DNA from: Litomosoides sigmodontis
Lineage: Eukaryota > Nematoda > Chromadorea > Rhabditida > Onchocercidae
Length of the DNA stretch: 64,000 nt
Assembly (NCBI GenBank): GCA_963070105.1
Contig: OY718805.1
Location: 3,654,001 to 3,718,000, forward strand
Direction of reading: 5' to 3'
The position numbers were made by a program, and so were the translations under genes. This document shows positions 25,001 to 38,000 of this stretch, one piece after another (position 1 is the stretch's first letter; every line of letters starts with the position of its first letter). The notes under the pieces were generated by a model. It was not told the DNA's origin, did no database searches, and was given only the letters and a program-made list of their open reading frames with translations.

Positions 25001-27071
25001 CAAAAATCGCATAATTCTCCGCTTTTAATTATCATGATTTTGTTCCAACTTGTGATTTCTTAATGCATGATTTTTCAATTTGCTCCCTGATTTTTAGATG
25101 AAATAGTTGCATTAAAGCGCTTAAAAATGGAGAAAGAAAAGGAAGGTTTTCCAATCACATCGCTTCGTGAAATTAACATGCTTCTGAAGGCTGGCAATCA
25201 TCCAAACATTGTTAATGTTCGAGTAAGTTAAGCGTAATATTTAATTGCTAAATTTTCTGCTCGAATTTAGTTTCAAGGTTGTAATATTTTCATTGTTGTA
25301 GGAAATAGTAATTGGTTCGAATATGGATAAAATTTATTTAGTCATGGAATATGTTGAACATGATATGAAAAGCCTCATGGACACTATGTACTCTCGTGGA
25401 AAGCGTTTTAGAACGGGTAAGTTTTTTCATTTTGAAAACACCATTCCGTATTTTTTTGGGAAGTTCAATGAGTCAATAGTAAGCAGTTGTTCCTAACTTA
25501 CTTGAATCTTACATTGCTCGAGATTTGAACTTTGCAGGCGAAGTGAAAACTTTACTTCATCAGTTGCTCTCTGGTGTAGCACATATGCATGATGAATGGA
25601 TTTTGCATCGAGATTTAAAAACATCAAATCTTCTGTTGTCACACAAAGGGATCTTAAAGGTTCTTTGTAGAGAAAAATTGTGTTCTCATAAGCTTTGAAA
25701 CTTTTCGTCTATAATTGGAAATAATTTTGCAAAACGTGATCGTTAATTTTAGATTGGCGATTTTGGTTTGTCACGTGAATTTGGCGATCCTTTGAAGCCG
25801 TATACACCTATCGTTGTTACACTGTGGTATAGAGCTCCGGAATTACTATTGGGTGTTAAGGTATCCCTCTTTAGTGGTTTTTTTCAAGTTATCACGTTGC
25901 ATTATCTGTTTGAGAAAATAACTTACAGGAGTATTCAACAGCTGTCGATATGTGGTCTTGCGGTTGTATTTTTGCCGAATTCTTAAAATTGAAGCCACTG
26001 TTTCCTGGAAAAGGTGAAATGGATCAGATTAATAAAATTTTTACGGTAAGTTAATTTTTGCATATCTCTTTTGCAATAGATATTGTAATATGTTGTAAAT
26101 TGACTGCAAAATTCTCGATGTATATGCCGCAATGTCTTTCCCTTCGGACACCTTTATCCTAAGGTAAAAGCGTGTGAATTTTGATTTTCTAGAGAATCTT
26201 TTTTTTTTATCATTGTGGTATCTTCCGTAGGACTAGCACTTTCTTGCATTCCTTCAATAACTTGAATCTCATTTTTACTATCCGTTTTGAAGTGTTGCAA
26301 GTCAATGAATTGTTAAATATATTTTGACTTGCTTGATGCGCTCTAGCAAAACATAGCACTTATGAAGCGATTTGGAAGGACAGCGTTGAAATAAAATGGC
26401 TACTATATTGTGTTAATGTCGCGAAATAATGCCGAAAGTGGAATTCAGGACTTGGGGACTCCCGATGATAATGTCTGGCCTGGATATAGCAGTCTTCCTG
26501 GCCCCAGGAAAACGAATTTTGATCACCATGATACAGGCGAATTAGAAAAGAAATTTCCAACAAGTTTGATCGATGAGAGAGGATTAGAACTTATTAAAGA
26601 GTATGTTTGCTTACCTTTTTTATAAATTCCAAAATTGAGCAGAAATTGTAACGATCTTTTATTTCAGATTATTGACTTATGATCCAGTCAAGCGAATTGC
26701 TGCTCATGAAGCGTTGGTTCATGACTGGTTTGAACGTTATCCACCACCCACACCTCCGGAGATGTTTCCAACATGGCCGGCGAAAAGCGAGTTGGGTAAA
26801 TCGGTTGTGAAGACGCCGATTACAAAGCCTTCATCTAAAGAAGTTAGCACTATGCTTCAGATTTGTTTGAAAAATGTATTACAATCACTTATCTCGGCGT
26901 TTATTGTCACCTTTGAGGCAATGATGAACTGTTTAACAATATTAAATAACACTTTTTTTACTTTAGGCACAAAACGCAAAGTTATACAAGGAGCTGAAGG
27001 TTGAGCCGAAGAAAGATGCATCAACAAGTTTTGCGTTAAAGTTTGATGTAGCTCCAAAGTTCAGTAAATAA
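22033..27071 (+). CDS. cdk-11: CDK11 / PITSLRE cyclin-dependent kinase
   Basis: CDK11 pairs with cyclin L and links transcription, pre-mRNA splicing and mitosis. Exons: 22033-22114, 22294-22413, 22577-22833, 23157-23339, 23448-23641, 23944-about 24060/24080 (donor unclear), 24139-24297, 24391-24519, 24599-24704, 24791-24945, 25098-25222, 25302-25416, 25538-25659, 25753-25860, 25929-26045, 26449-26600, 26668-26842, 26967-27071. The N-terminal half is charged and RE/RD/KH-rich ([18 protein letters not shown]), followed by acidic stretches, as in CDK11. The kinase domain has the Gly loop [13 protein letters not shown], the diagnostic PITSLRE helix, [17 protein letters not shown], the T-loop [27 protein letters not shown], and PGRKTNF-like substrate-lobe text. 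The C-terminal tail after WPAKSE is short. All catalytic residues are present, so it should be active. A non-canonical poly(A) signal ATTAAA lies at 27188-27193. Confidence 0.95.
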
Positions 27072-29218
27072 TATAGTGATTGGTCTATACTAGTCCTCAT
27101 GTACATAGTTTTTGAATTAATATGAAAAATGTACTAGCCGTTATAAATATTCTAAACTGTCTTTTTATACACTCTATTTAAAACGCCATTAAAGTAGTGC
27201 AGAATCATTGCTTCAGTGCGTAATCTAGAAAGATATGAGTCATTGTTTTCAGTAGTTGTTTCAATTTGGAACAATGGGACTAGCATATAAAAATCCTGAG
27301 TTCTAATTAAGGATTGGAGTTGCTTGCTGGGAACTTAATTAATCTTCATTTATTGAGAAAATTATTTGTGAATTATTGCAAATTATTTAAAAATTTTTCC
27401 AGAAATCAGAATTCAAAATACTTTAATCCAGTGCTGATGGTCCATGATATCACCAAGCCTGACTAGTGTTAAACAATTGATCTCATCACAATGCATCCTT
27501 AATTGTTGTTGTTTAAATCAGTGAGCTATTTTGTCATAAATCTTGTTACACTGATGTTAGAATGCGCAATATGGAATATAGAAATACAAGATTTCAACAC
27601 TTTAAAGAGCAAAGGTGGGAAACGCTGTATTTTAATTAAAAGCCTATCTGTACTACAGTATTCCAAGGGAGTGCAATAGATTTTTCTGCGAAATCTAGTT
27701 CTGTGCACTCCAATTGGCATGCACAGAACTAGATTGTAACACTTAGGTGCTGTAGAATTTGTATCACTTAAATAGCACTAAAAAAGCTGTAATTGTGGTC
27801 GAACAAATTTGAAAGCGTGATAATTTGCTGTGTGCTCTTCAGTTTTTCAGTCCCATTACTCCAAGTATACGTATCCACTAGATAATCGTAGCATTCCGAC
27901 GTTCATTCAAACGTATCGAAGTGACCTCAATGTACCTGTATTTCGAAGTTGAAATAAATCTTTATCTCATTCAGATCCACTTTCATCAAAAAATTTTTTT
28001 AATTTCTTCCGACTTGCTTCCTCTGAATTTACAAATAAATCCTCTAGAAAATATTAAACTTTTAAACTTTATCGTCTTCAAACATCTCTTTTACTGCAGC
28101 TGCATTCAATTGACAATAAATGAAAATTAATTATACGTTATATGGTGAAGTGAGAAATGAGATTGCAAAAGTATAATTATAAACAATAAGTTAGTCGGTG
28201 AAGACTGTAACCCATCATTCATATCCACTCAAACTTTTTTTGGGTTACATTCTATTTCAAATTTCCAATATATTATTTGTTTGGCTTAAGTGCTTTTTCG
28301 AATTTTACCGAAATCCTGTTCAGTGAATCAAAGAAATGAGGAATGTTCAGTGTTTACTGAAATTACGTGTATTATTAGGGACGTGCCGATTTATGTCAGT
28401 GCCATTTAGCATCCAGCCGATGTTATGACTGAATGCACTCACCAGTGATCACGGACAGTGTTGACACTGAAGTCTAAAATGGACTTAATAAAATTGAAAG
28501 TTTAAAAAACCTGGAATTTCCATAAATCGGAACTGTTTTTTTTCTGTTGATTGTTTGCAACGTAATTATTTACTTTCTACTTGACAATTTATCTGTGTTT
28601 TCTAATTTTTGCAATTTATGGTATTTCCTCTAAAATAAACACTAAAAGGCAAAGAAAGTCAAAATATACAACTTCCCTAAGCATATTTTTGCAGAATAAT
28701 AGTTCCGTTGAAAATAATTTAATTGTATGATCAGAAATAAGATGAAATGTGATAAGTAGTAAATGAAAAGGTAACAGGAAAAGAAAAATTAAAAGGAAAA
28801 TTAAGAGCATTGTGTGCGAGATTGCATAGAAATACATTGAAGATAGGGTCGAGCGGCGCGACTAAGAATTCGCAAATGACAGAAAGTAGCATTCAAACCG
28901 CTGACAACGACACTGCAAAATTTATGAATTTAATTTAATTTCATTTCTAATTTAGCTTTAGCTATCAGAGTAGCACAGCCGTATGGTTTGTATGTGAGTG
29001 AAGTAAGAAAATTAGAAATATTGCAATCTTACTTTCCATCCCTGAAGCCTACACATGCTAGTAGATCAGATGCTGTTGGTATCAGTTCACTCCATAGACA
29101 ATCTAAAATCATGGAAATGATCTTTTGACAATTTAACTCGGAAATCTTTCAGCATGCTATGATCTGAATTCAGACCTGAATGATTCACTATGAAATCAGA
29201 TGTTAATGATCTGAATCA
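27072..29218. other. Convergent intergenic DNA between cdk-11 and wdr-31
   Basis: About 2.1 kb of AT-rich DNA with no supported gene. It contains the cdk-11 3' end and a strong inverted repeat at 27692-27735. Open frames at 27526-27720 and 28616-28837 (-) are composition artefacts without domains. Confidence 0.55.
27692..27735. repeat. Perfect 16-bp inverted repeat (hairpin)
   Basis: AATCTAGTTCTGTGCA at 27692-27707 and TGCACAGAACTAGATT at 27720-27735 are exact reverse complements around a 12-nt loop. It lies in the convergent gap about 0.6 kb past cdk-11. It could be a small foldback element or a structured RNA. Confidence 0.88.
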
Positions 29219-32047
29219 TCAGGTGGAAAAGTACGAACAAAGCTTACTTCCATCATCAACATTCCATAACTTGGCAGTATGATCAGCAGAAACACTCAGG
29301 AGCACACCTTTCGATATTACCTGCTGTGGAAGAAAAATGGTGCAGCTCACCGATTCCTCATGTCCACGATATTCGAGGATCATCTTTCGCTGTCGGATGT
29401 CCCACAACTGAAAATAATCCAAATAAATTGATTAAATGTTTAAAATTTACCAATTTTCCCTAACTAAGTGTTGCACCAATCTTCATTCCAATGAGCTTAA
29501 CACTTGTTGGACATCAAACTTAAGCTACTACATTATCGTTCATAGTTTTAAAATTGAAATAATTGTGAAACAGATTTCACCGTAATTTCGCATCCATCAC
29601 CGTTAAAACCATTACTTGATGTGATACAGTAATTACCATCCGGCAAAAAATCACAATGTGTAAGCATATGATTTTTTTTTGGAAACTGAAATGCGAGGCA
29701 TAGATTTCGACCATCCCAAATTCTGCAATAAAATTTACCAATGGAAAATTTTTATTTCAATTTAAGATGATTGAAATTAATTTTTATCTAAATTCTATGA
29801 TTAAACTTGCTAATTTTGAACATTTTTCCTCAAACTTTTGTTTGCTATGAATGAGCGACAATTGCAATAAAATTAGAAATTGAAAGCTGAAAATTTGAAA
29901 ATTCACTTTAGCTGTTTATCTTCCGACGACTGAGCAAGCAGATTGTTGTTGTCGCAGTGTGATATATGAGTCACCTGTAATTTGTATGAAATGATAATTT
30001 ATGCCGGTTGTTTCTCTCTTAAGCTGTGAGAGAGTTAAAAAGTAAAAATTGAAAATATTTTCAAATTTGCATGCTAATAAGAAAAATAAAGATTAGCAAA
30101 ATATAACACATTGTTGCTAAATTTTAATTCAGAGAGTAAATCATAAATGACTACCAAATTTCTGGGATGTCGAGCAACACGTAAGCAAGTGCCCATTTCG
30201 ACATCCCATAACCGTAACGTGGCATCACGTGAGCCTGAGATAAACCTGGTTTCTGCAATTTCGATTCTTTCATTTTATAAGCATTCTATGTTACTAACTC
30301 AAATTTTCTGAAATAACTTATGGACAATAGTACAATCTGCTTTTACTTACTATCGGTCATGGCCAATCCACCAATGCTCATTTCATGTCCTGAAAAGATA
30401 CGTATGGAATTTGGTCTGTCGAATTGCCATAGTCTAATTTGCGAATCTCTTGATCCACTGAGAATAAAATGCTTTGCAAATGTATTTTGATATGCAATCT
30501 GTAAATAATTGGTTTAGATAAATTAGAAAATTGTCTTCAAAATTCAATTTTTAGTTTGACAAAATCTACATAAACACGCTACTCATTCCATTTATAAGGT
30601 TTGTAGTTCCAGCGAACTCAAATAAAGTCTCTTGTAAGGCATATTTAAACAAAATTCTGCGTATGCTCTTGATATGAATTGAAAAATTAAACTATAATTG
30701 CACACACGTATTTACACCTACGTATTAACATGTACGTACGTGTGATAATGATTGTATTACGTGAAATGGATAGTGATAAGCAACTGCTAGTTTTACTAGA
30801 ATCATACTAGACAATGATCAATTCACAAGAAAGTTTTACAGAAAAAAAAACTAACAAACAAAACCTGATTTATTTGATCGACTGGTAAATCACATACTTT
30901 TTTTTTTGCTTTTTGATTTTCTACCGCTATGAACGAAATTTACACGTTCACTTTGAGCAGTTATTAACTGTGAAAACCTATCTGTACTCGAGCAATCGTT
31001 ATTCAAAAGAATTCAAAATGGAAATTTTAGTTGGACGATTGATGAACTCACAGATTCTAGCGGTTCACAATAACATTTGCGTAGAGAAAATTCTAAACTT
31101 TAGATTTCGATATTTTATGCAATCCTGATGCTACTATAGACAGTGCGGTAAGCTTTGATTGCTTCTCAGTTGTAAATAGTTAATTATTTGCTACCTTGGT
31201 AATTTCCTTCTCATGACCATACCATCGTAGAAGGCATTTTCCCGTGTCTGTGTTATTCAACGCTATCAGCTAGAACATATCTGATCATTTTGATCTTTTT
31301 CAATAAAAAAAAAAAAAACGAATTCACAAATTTACAAATGGCCTTAAAAACTCATTTTACAAACGCATATATTTCAGTGCAATATATTAGGAGAGAGGGA
31401 AAGAGTGAAAGGACAAACTCGGTCACGGCCGCCACTCAGTACGATGCCAGGTCTTACCGTTGCTAACGCTCCAATAGCGTCAGTATGAACAGGTGCTCGT
31501 ATGATTGGACGCATTTTTCTGATCTGTGAAATACTTTTACATCTGAAAAGAATTTTTCCTAACTTTTTCACACATGCTATTTGCTAATTTTAAAATTATT
31601 AAAATATCAAATAATAAAATTATTTTCATAATAGTTATTGATTTTGGCATTAAAATTTTTTTTAAAAAAACAGCAACAATAGTATGGCAATTTTTGAAGT
31701 GCTATGTTTTATTTCTGGTAAAATTATTTCATATCTCTTGAAGGTATTTAGATGACTTGAAATACATTGTAGTGTGATAGATGTTAATATTGAATTTTCT
31801 AGAATAATTAATTAAGCACTGAAAATTGCCTGAGTTGTCTAGTTATCAGTCTATTAATTGAAACTAATCGAATTAGTGAAGTAATGAAAATTAGAGATTT
31901 TTTCAAAAATCGTGTAAGAAATTTAACAACACATTTTGTTGCGTGATGTTTGTTTATCGGAATTAAATCGTGTTGTCCACTTCGAATTATCTCTTCCGGT
32001 TGTTTGCGATTCGCATGGATCTTGAGTAGCCAAGTGGGTGTAGCCAT
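29219..32047 (-). CDS. wdr-31: WD-repeat protein WDR31 homolog
   Basis: WDR31 proteins act at cilia in intraflagellar transport and BBSome recruitment (known from C. elegans and zebrafish work). Exons in coding order: 32047-31931 (tentative), 31523-31419, 31269-31195, 30498-30351, 30252-30155, 29974-29907, 29722-29581, 29407-29219. That gives 313 aa, all in phase, ending TGA; human WDR31 is about 367 aa. The match runs through APVHTDAIGALA, GRDRLIALNNTDTGK, GHEKEITK, HFILSGSRDSQIRLW, ISGSRDATLRLWDVE, AQSSEDKQLKIWDGR, CITSSNGFNGDGCEITLWD and LSVSADHTAKLWNVDDG. The CxSxSNGFxGxGCExTLWD segment is specific to WDR31. About six to seven WD blades are visible. The protein ends soon after the last repeat, without the extra C-terminal blade strand of the human protein. 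The first exon (KQPEEIIRSG resembling 'RPDEIIEER') is plausible but not certain. Confidence 0.9.
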
Positions 32048-35000
32048 TGCCCATTATAGAATGATAAGTGGGACATTCAACATTCAGTTATTACTAGCAA
32101 CGATCGATCCATCACTGCTGGAAGAAATGCTTCGTTCCTGAAATCGATGGCAAAGTAATTGTATGCTAACTGATAAATTGCAAAAGCAATCATTGAAATG
32201 ATGATAAAGATAAGTGATAAGTGATTGGTCTGATGCTCTATAGCTGGTACAGCAGTTAAATGTGAATTAAAAGTCATCAATGTTTGAAATAATTCAACAT
32301 GGAAATTATCCGTTCCACACACAATGCTTAATTTTGCAATTGAAAATGTGGAAAGAAATAATTCACAGAATAAAGTGATAAAAAAAAATGAATGATTTGC
32401 CTAATTTCTACAGTCACATAAATTAAACTGATCGATCGTAGAATTGGAAATTTCCAAAATGCTATATATCTGTGCTCCTGTAAACTAACACTTAGTAGCT
32501 GCTTCAAATACTCCTAAAATAGAAATTATTAAACGTAATTAAATCTGATTTTCTTCTTGCTATAAATTAATTGCATTAAAACTTTGCATCAATTAAAAAT
32601 TAAAAAAAAGGCTATAGAAAAGTAATTTCAAATAAAGCGGTTAATTCATTTCATTTCGTTTCAGTGATTGATTGACGCAATTATCACTTCTGACTATGTC
32701 ATCTATCCAGCGATCTCTATCTGATGAATGCTCGTAAATTACTTCTAAAATTAGAATTCAAAATTGTCATTATTCGCATAAAATGTACGCAATAAAAAAG
32801 ATGAATATTAGCATAATAAATGTTGGATAAATGTGGTAATAACCTGTGATAGACATGCATATTTGCATTTATTGGAAATATCTAAGAAATGCCGCTTAAT
32901 AATTTCAATGTAAAATATTTCATTTCTATGAATTCAACAAATGCTGCTATGTAGAAGGAATATTTGGCTCAGAAGATGGCAATGAATAAATCATTGTAAG
33001 CTAACTTCCTAACTTTTCATCAACAACAAAACGTATCCATGGAGATGAATGTTGAAAATAAGTTGAGATTGTTTTACAAAAAAAAAAAAGAGAAAAGGAA
33101 AAGGAAAAATGCTATCATAATTTTTGCTAACAAACATCTGTCAAGCATTAAATTTTATAGCATAAAATTAAGCGTCAAAAAATTTATTTATATTAAAGCG
33201 ATAGCTATAGAATAGTACCACTGATAGTTGAATAAAATTAAACTTACTTTAGTAGTAAATGGCAATTTGTAATTAAATCATTTCAGACATTGAAGCTTTT
33301 ATTACAAAATGTAACTATTTTGCTTGGAAGCGGAATTGCCAGTAACTCACTAATTATTCAACCGACTAATGATAAGATAATTAGCTTTGTTACGCTGAAT
33401 TTTTACGCAGCATAAAATGATTCTCATAAGTTGGAAATTTAGAATAAGTTTGTTAGAGGGATTTTGATTGATTGAGTGGAAATTTCCTCTTCGTTTTTCT
33501 CATTTTTTTTTTCAATTATAATGCTAACGACTAGCTATTCAAAATTTTTTTTAAATGAATTATATGCTTCTATAGTCTCTCTCTCTCTCGCGTCTTGTTA
33601 AAATTTAATTACATGCAATTAATCCTTTTACTTCTTGTGTGAAATTTATTATCGGTTGAAATGCAATTAGAGAAATTGTCAGAGCGTTTGTCAACATTTT
33701 AATTATCACAGGAAAAAAATAATAATGCCAAAAGCACTGATAATAAGAGCAGTAGCTGTTGCATTAAGCAAAATTAAGCTATGAGAAAAGTACTAAAAAT
33801 TGACTTTTAAAAATGAAAAAGATGAATTGCATAAAACCAAAAGCATTTTTGTTCGCCACCAATTCTCACTTAGCTTCAAAAATAAGGGAAGAAGTTTTTT
33901 TTTTGAATCTTTAACAAAAAATCGGTGATCGTTGGAGCATGGAGAACTTTGCTTGAATTACATGATGCTACAAAATATATTAATGTATATATAGTTGCTA
34001 TGGAAATGACAACTCACATATTCTCTCTCTCTCTTTCTCCCTCTCCCGCTCTCTCTCTCAAATGAAAACAAATGTTGACTTGTAAATTAAACAACTGAAA
34101 AAAAATAAACTTTCCTCTTTTTTTCAACTTAAAAAAAATTTTTGCAAATTTCAGTAAAATTTGTGGATGAGAATGATTAAATTAAATTAATTAGCAATTA
34201 CAAATGTGAAAGTTCAAACTACAGAAGGCAACACTCATACATCATTAACAATCTCTCATCAATTTACTAAACATTTCATGCATTAACAGGAATGGCTACT
34301 TCGATTTGTCATCGATAACGATGAAATCAGATCAGATATCTTTGTGATTAATTTCTGTTGATCATTAACCTCTGCATGACGCAATCATTTTGATGGGTAA
34401 TTTGAAGGTCTTGCAGTACTTCATCTCCTTCTCACCATAATTAATATTAATTAATCGTTTAATCATCAATGATCATCCCAATTATTGATCGCACAATTTT
34501 ATGCTTAAAATTTTTCTTTTGTAATATACGATGTACCGCGCCTTTATGACATGGCAACGCAGGACTATTTTCAAATTGCGAATATGTTGAGATAAAGATA
34601 AAATTTAACGTTATCGATGATGTGATAGCAGTGCAAATGTTTGTTGCATTTCTTTCCTCTTTCTATAATTTGCATTGCAATCAATGTAAGCAAAACTTTG
34701 CAAATTAAAATTCAAGAACCTGTCAAGTGTTTCTTGGAATTTTTCTATCATCTAACTGCATAGTTTAATAATGTTTAAAATATTTTCCTCATTTCAATAA
34801 TGAGGTATTCTAGCGAAGCACAACCGATATGTCCTATTGCTCAAAAAATGTCTCTCAATATGGTGGCCAATGAGAGATGCAGCGGTCTTTTAAAAAGATA
34901 ATTTAAAAAGTTTTAGGCCTTCTAATTTTGTGCTCCTCGTCACATTGAGTGCGCAGATATTTAGGAATTCTGCGTAGTTAGACAATACAAAAAAACATTT

Positions 35001-38000
35001 CTAAGTCGATTTAAATGATTTTTTTCTCTCTGATGATAATTCATGCTTGTCAAAAATTTTTTCCATTTGCTTTTCTGATTTCTTTACGATTTTTTAACAA
35101 GAAATTTTAAGATCCTTAATAGTACAATGCAGTATGTTAAAATATAATAGCTTCCAGTAATTGTCAGCTAGTTTGCCGATAGAACCTCAAGCTCCATGAA
35201 AGTAATTAAGAATATTTTTAAATTAGATGAATAATTCAGTAATTTCTTCATTTCAAGCAAAATCCATTTATCCATTCCATTGTGCTAAAATTTTCGGAAT
35301 TAATTTATGAAAAAACGGCTCTGCTAAATGTGCAATGCTTTAGAAACGACGAGAAGAAATGGATGAGTAATAGTTCTAAATTCAAGGTTACTACAAATAA
35401 AGATTATAGCATTTCCAATTAAAAGAGAAAAGAATTGAAATATATGCGCGAAAGGATGGTTCATCACCGATGGAACTCCGCGATAGCGGTATATTACGGT
35501 ACAAAGGAGCTCCTCCTCCTTCTTTCAAAATCTTCCATACCGCACATTTCAGTTTCGCCCATTCATTGACGATCGTCTTCGGATATTGTGCTCCAACTAG
35601 TCTTTTCATTTATTCAAATTACGGTGCCGCCTTTGATCAATACCTCTCTTGTACATCGACAATGTGAAAAAGGTATCCGTTGCAAATAACTGATAGCAGA
35701 TTATCAATAATGAGCACAATAAAATCACTCGTAAATATCTCAATAAGTGTAGCTTTGCATTCTAAGCTATCTTCTCGTACATTAGCATTTCCATCAGTTA
35801 AAGCTTTTTCGTATTAAATAATTGAAAAATCATTTTCATCCCTTTTGATGAATAAATGACAGCAATAAATGAAATGAATGTGTATGCTGCTGCAAGCATT
35901 CATACAAAGATTATTGCCAAAGCACAATATTGAGAGATAATTAAACTTAAATTAAAGTATAATTAACTTATGCAATTTCTCCACAATCAATTATTTCAGT
36001 ATGAAACAACGATCATTTCTGCTACACTCATTTAAGCGTATATTTTAGCTTCATTTAAATAACAGAAAAAAAAAGAAGGGAAGAGGAGAAAAAAGCGAAA
36101 GAATGTATTTTTTTTTTCACAGTTAAATGAAATGCCGCTTTCATTTTCATCGCATAGATTAAGTAATTTGATAACTTTTTGGTAGCATGTAAACCATGTC
36201 TCCATTACCACTCCACGACTGTCAACCGATCATCCATCAGATTGTCCTTGAATATAATCGATGTTTTCACAATTTTCACTCTTGGGTATCAATTTTTGAG
36301 AAGTTTGAATTCTCCACCTCTCACATTCCTCCATCATTATAAACAACCTACACATTAGTCATCCTTCATTTAAATTACAATTTTAGCAGTGAACTTTAAA
36401 CAGCAACAATCATTTACACTCGCAATTCATTCACTCTTTCATTTTCTATCAAAAATTCTACGCAGAGGACGAATGAAGAGGTGGCTTCAGGCCTTGTTAC
36501 CTATTACCTATCACCTGTCATCTGTTATCTGTAATAGCCTGAAATTTGGTACTTGTGTGTATCGTTTAAATTGTGCAAAGTTCAAAATGTACATTTATTG
36601 AAAGTGGAAGAATGCACGTAAAAATGATAAAATTGTGGTATGAGGGTGTACTGGGATGGGTTGGCATTCCGATCGGTTTTCCCTTCCTATCTGTGTCTCA
36701 AATCGCAATGTTTAATTGTCAACATCAATTGTCGAAGTAACCTTCAATTTGAATTTCATATCCCATTTTCTCCTCACCAAAATAGTACGTTTGCAATTTC
36801 CATTTTGAACTTGCTGACCAAACTAAAAATTTCATTTATTTTGTTAATTCGTACGGAAAGATGCCTGCTGGTGAAGTGATACACAATTTGATGTGAGCAA
36901 AAAAATGCCAACCCAATTTTATCATCAGTTTTGATTAACCGTTTGCTAAACTCTTCCACTCTTCTCAACCATATCAGTTTTCCCTCCTTTATTTTTTAAC
37001 ATTTATTTAATTTGCTAAAAATTATAAATAAATTTTCATTTGTAAAATTTTCACATTAACTACGAATATTAGGTAATTAAGAAAGTTGTGCAGTGCATCA
37101 GTGATTGTGTGGTACAGTACGAAATAGCTTGGCATACTGTCATGCTAAAATAAAATGTTCAATTATGACAATTGATCTTTCACTTAAGACTAGGAAAATT
37201 TCGAATTGCGAATTTTATCAATTAAAAGATGAAGGTGAGTATTATAACTTAAATTAAATTTATAATTCATAATTTATTACTTCAAATGAATTTCCTCATC
37301 TCAAATATCATTGCTAGGAAAACTATTGCTCAACGCTTTCATCATTTGCGATCATTCTGAACTTCATTCAATCAATCATTACCGCTATTTAATTTTACTA
37401 TTTCAATTAAACAGCTTGTATTAGCATTTTAGATAATGCAGATGCTGATGGTAAGGAAATCGAAAAGTTTATTTCATTGTCATGTAAAATAACCATAACA
37501 GTTTTAGTTGAACGTGAACGGTAGGGAGAAAGAACATAAAACGTGAGAGGAATATTGTGTGCTCTCAGTGAACTTCAAAGCAGTGAATTTCACCGTATCC
37601 CATTCTTTTCAAATTGCTCACTTTTATTTATTTTTTATTATTATTTAAATGAAATTTGTTAAATTTCATAGGCGCATAATGTTTGTTCAGTGTTGCTATT
37701 GTCAAGTAGACAAGTTGGCGATAGCAGCTGGATGGGAGAGACATTGGTGAATGAACGAACGAATTCCATGCGATCACATAAACAAATAGCGAGCAATGAA
37801 ATTTTAGAGTCAAATACACTGTCGGGGATTTTTCATCAAAGCTTTGAAACTAATTTTATGGAAATTAAATCATTTCATCCTCCGATGAATTCAATTCTAT
37901 TCCATTCTTTTTTTTTTTTTGAACGAAAGCGAATATTATTCCATTTTCTTCCATTCACTCATTTATTTATTTAGCTTATTTAAAAAGCTACGTATACGAA

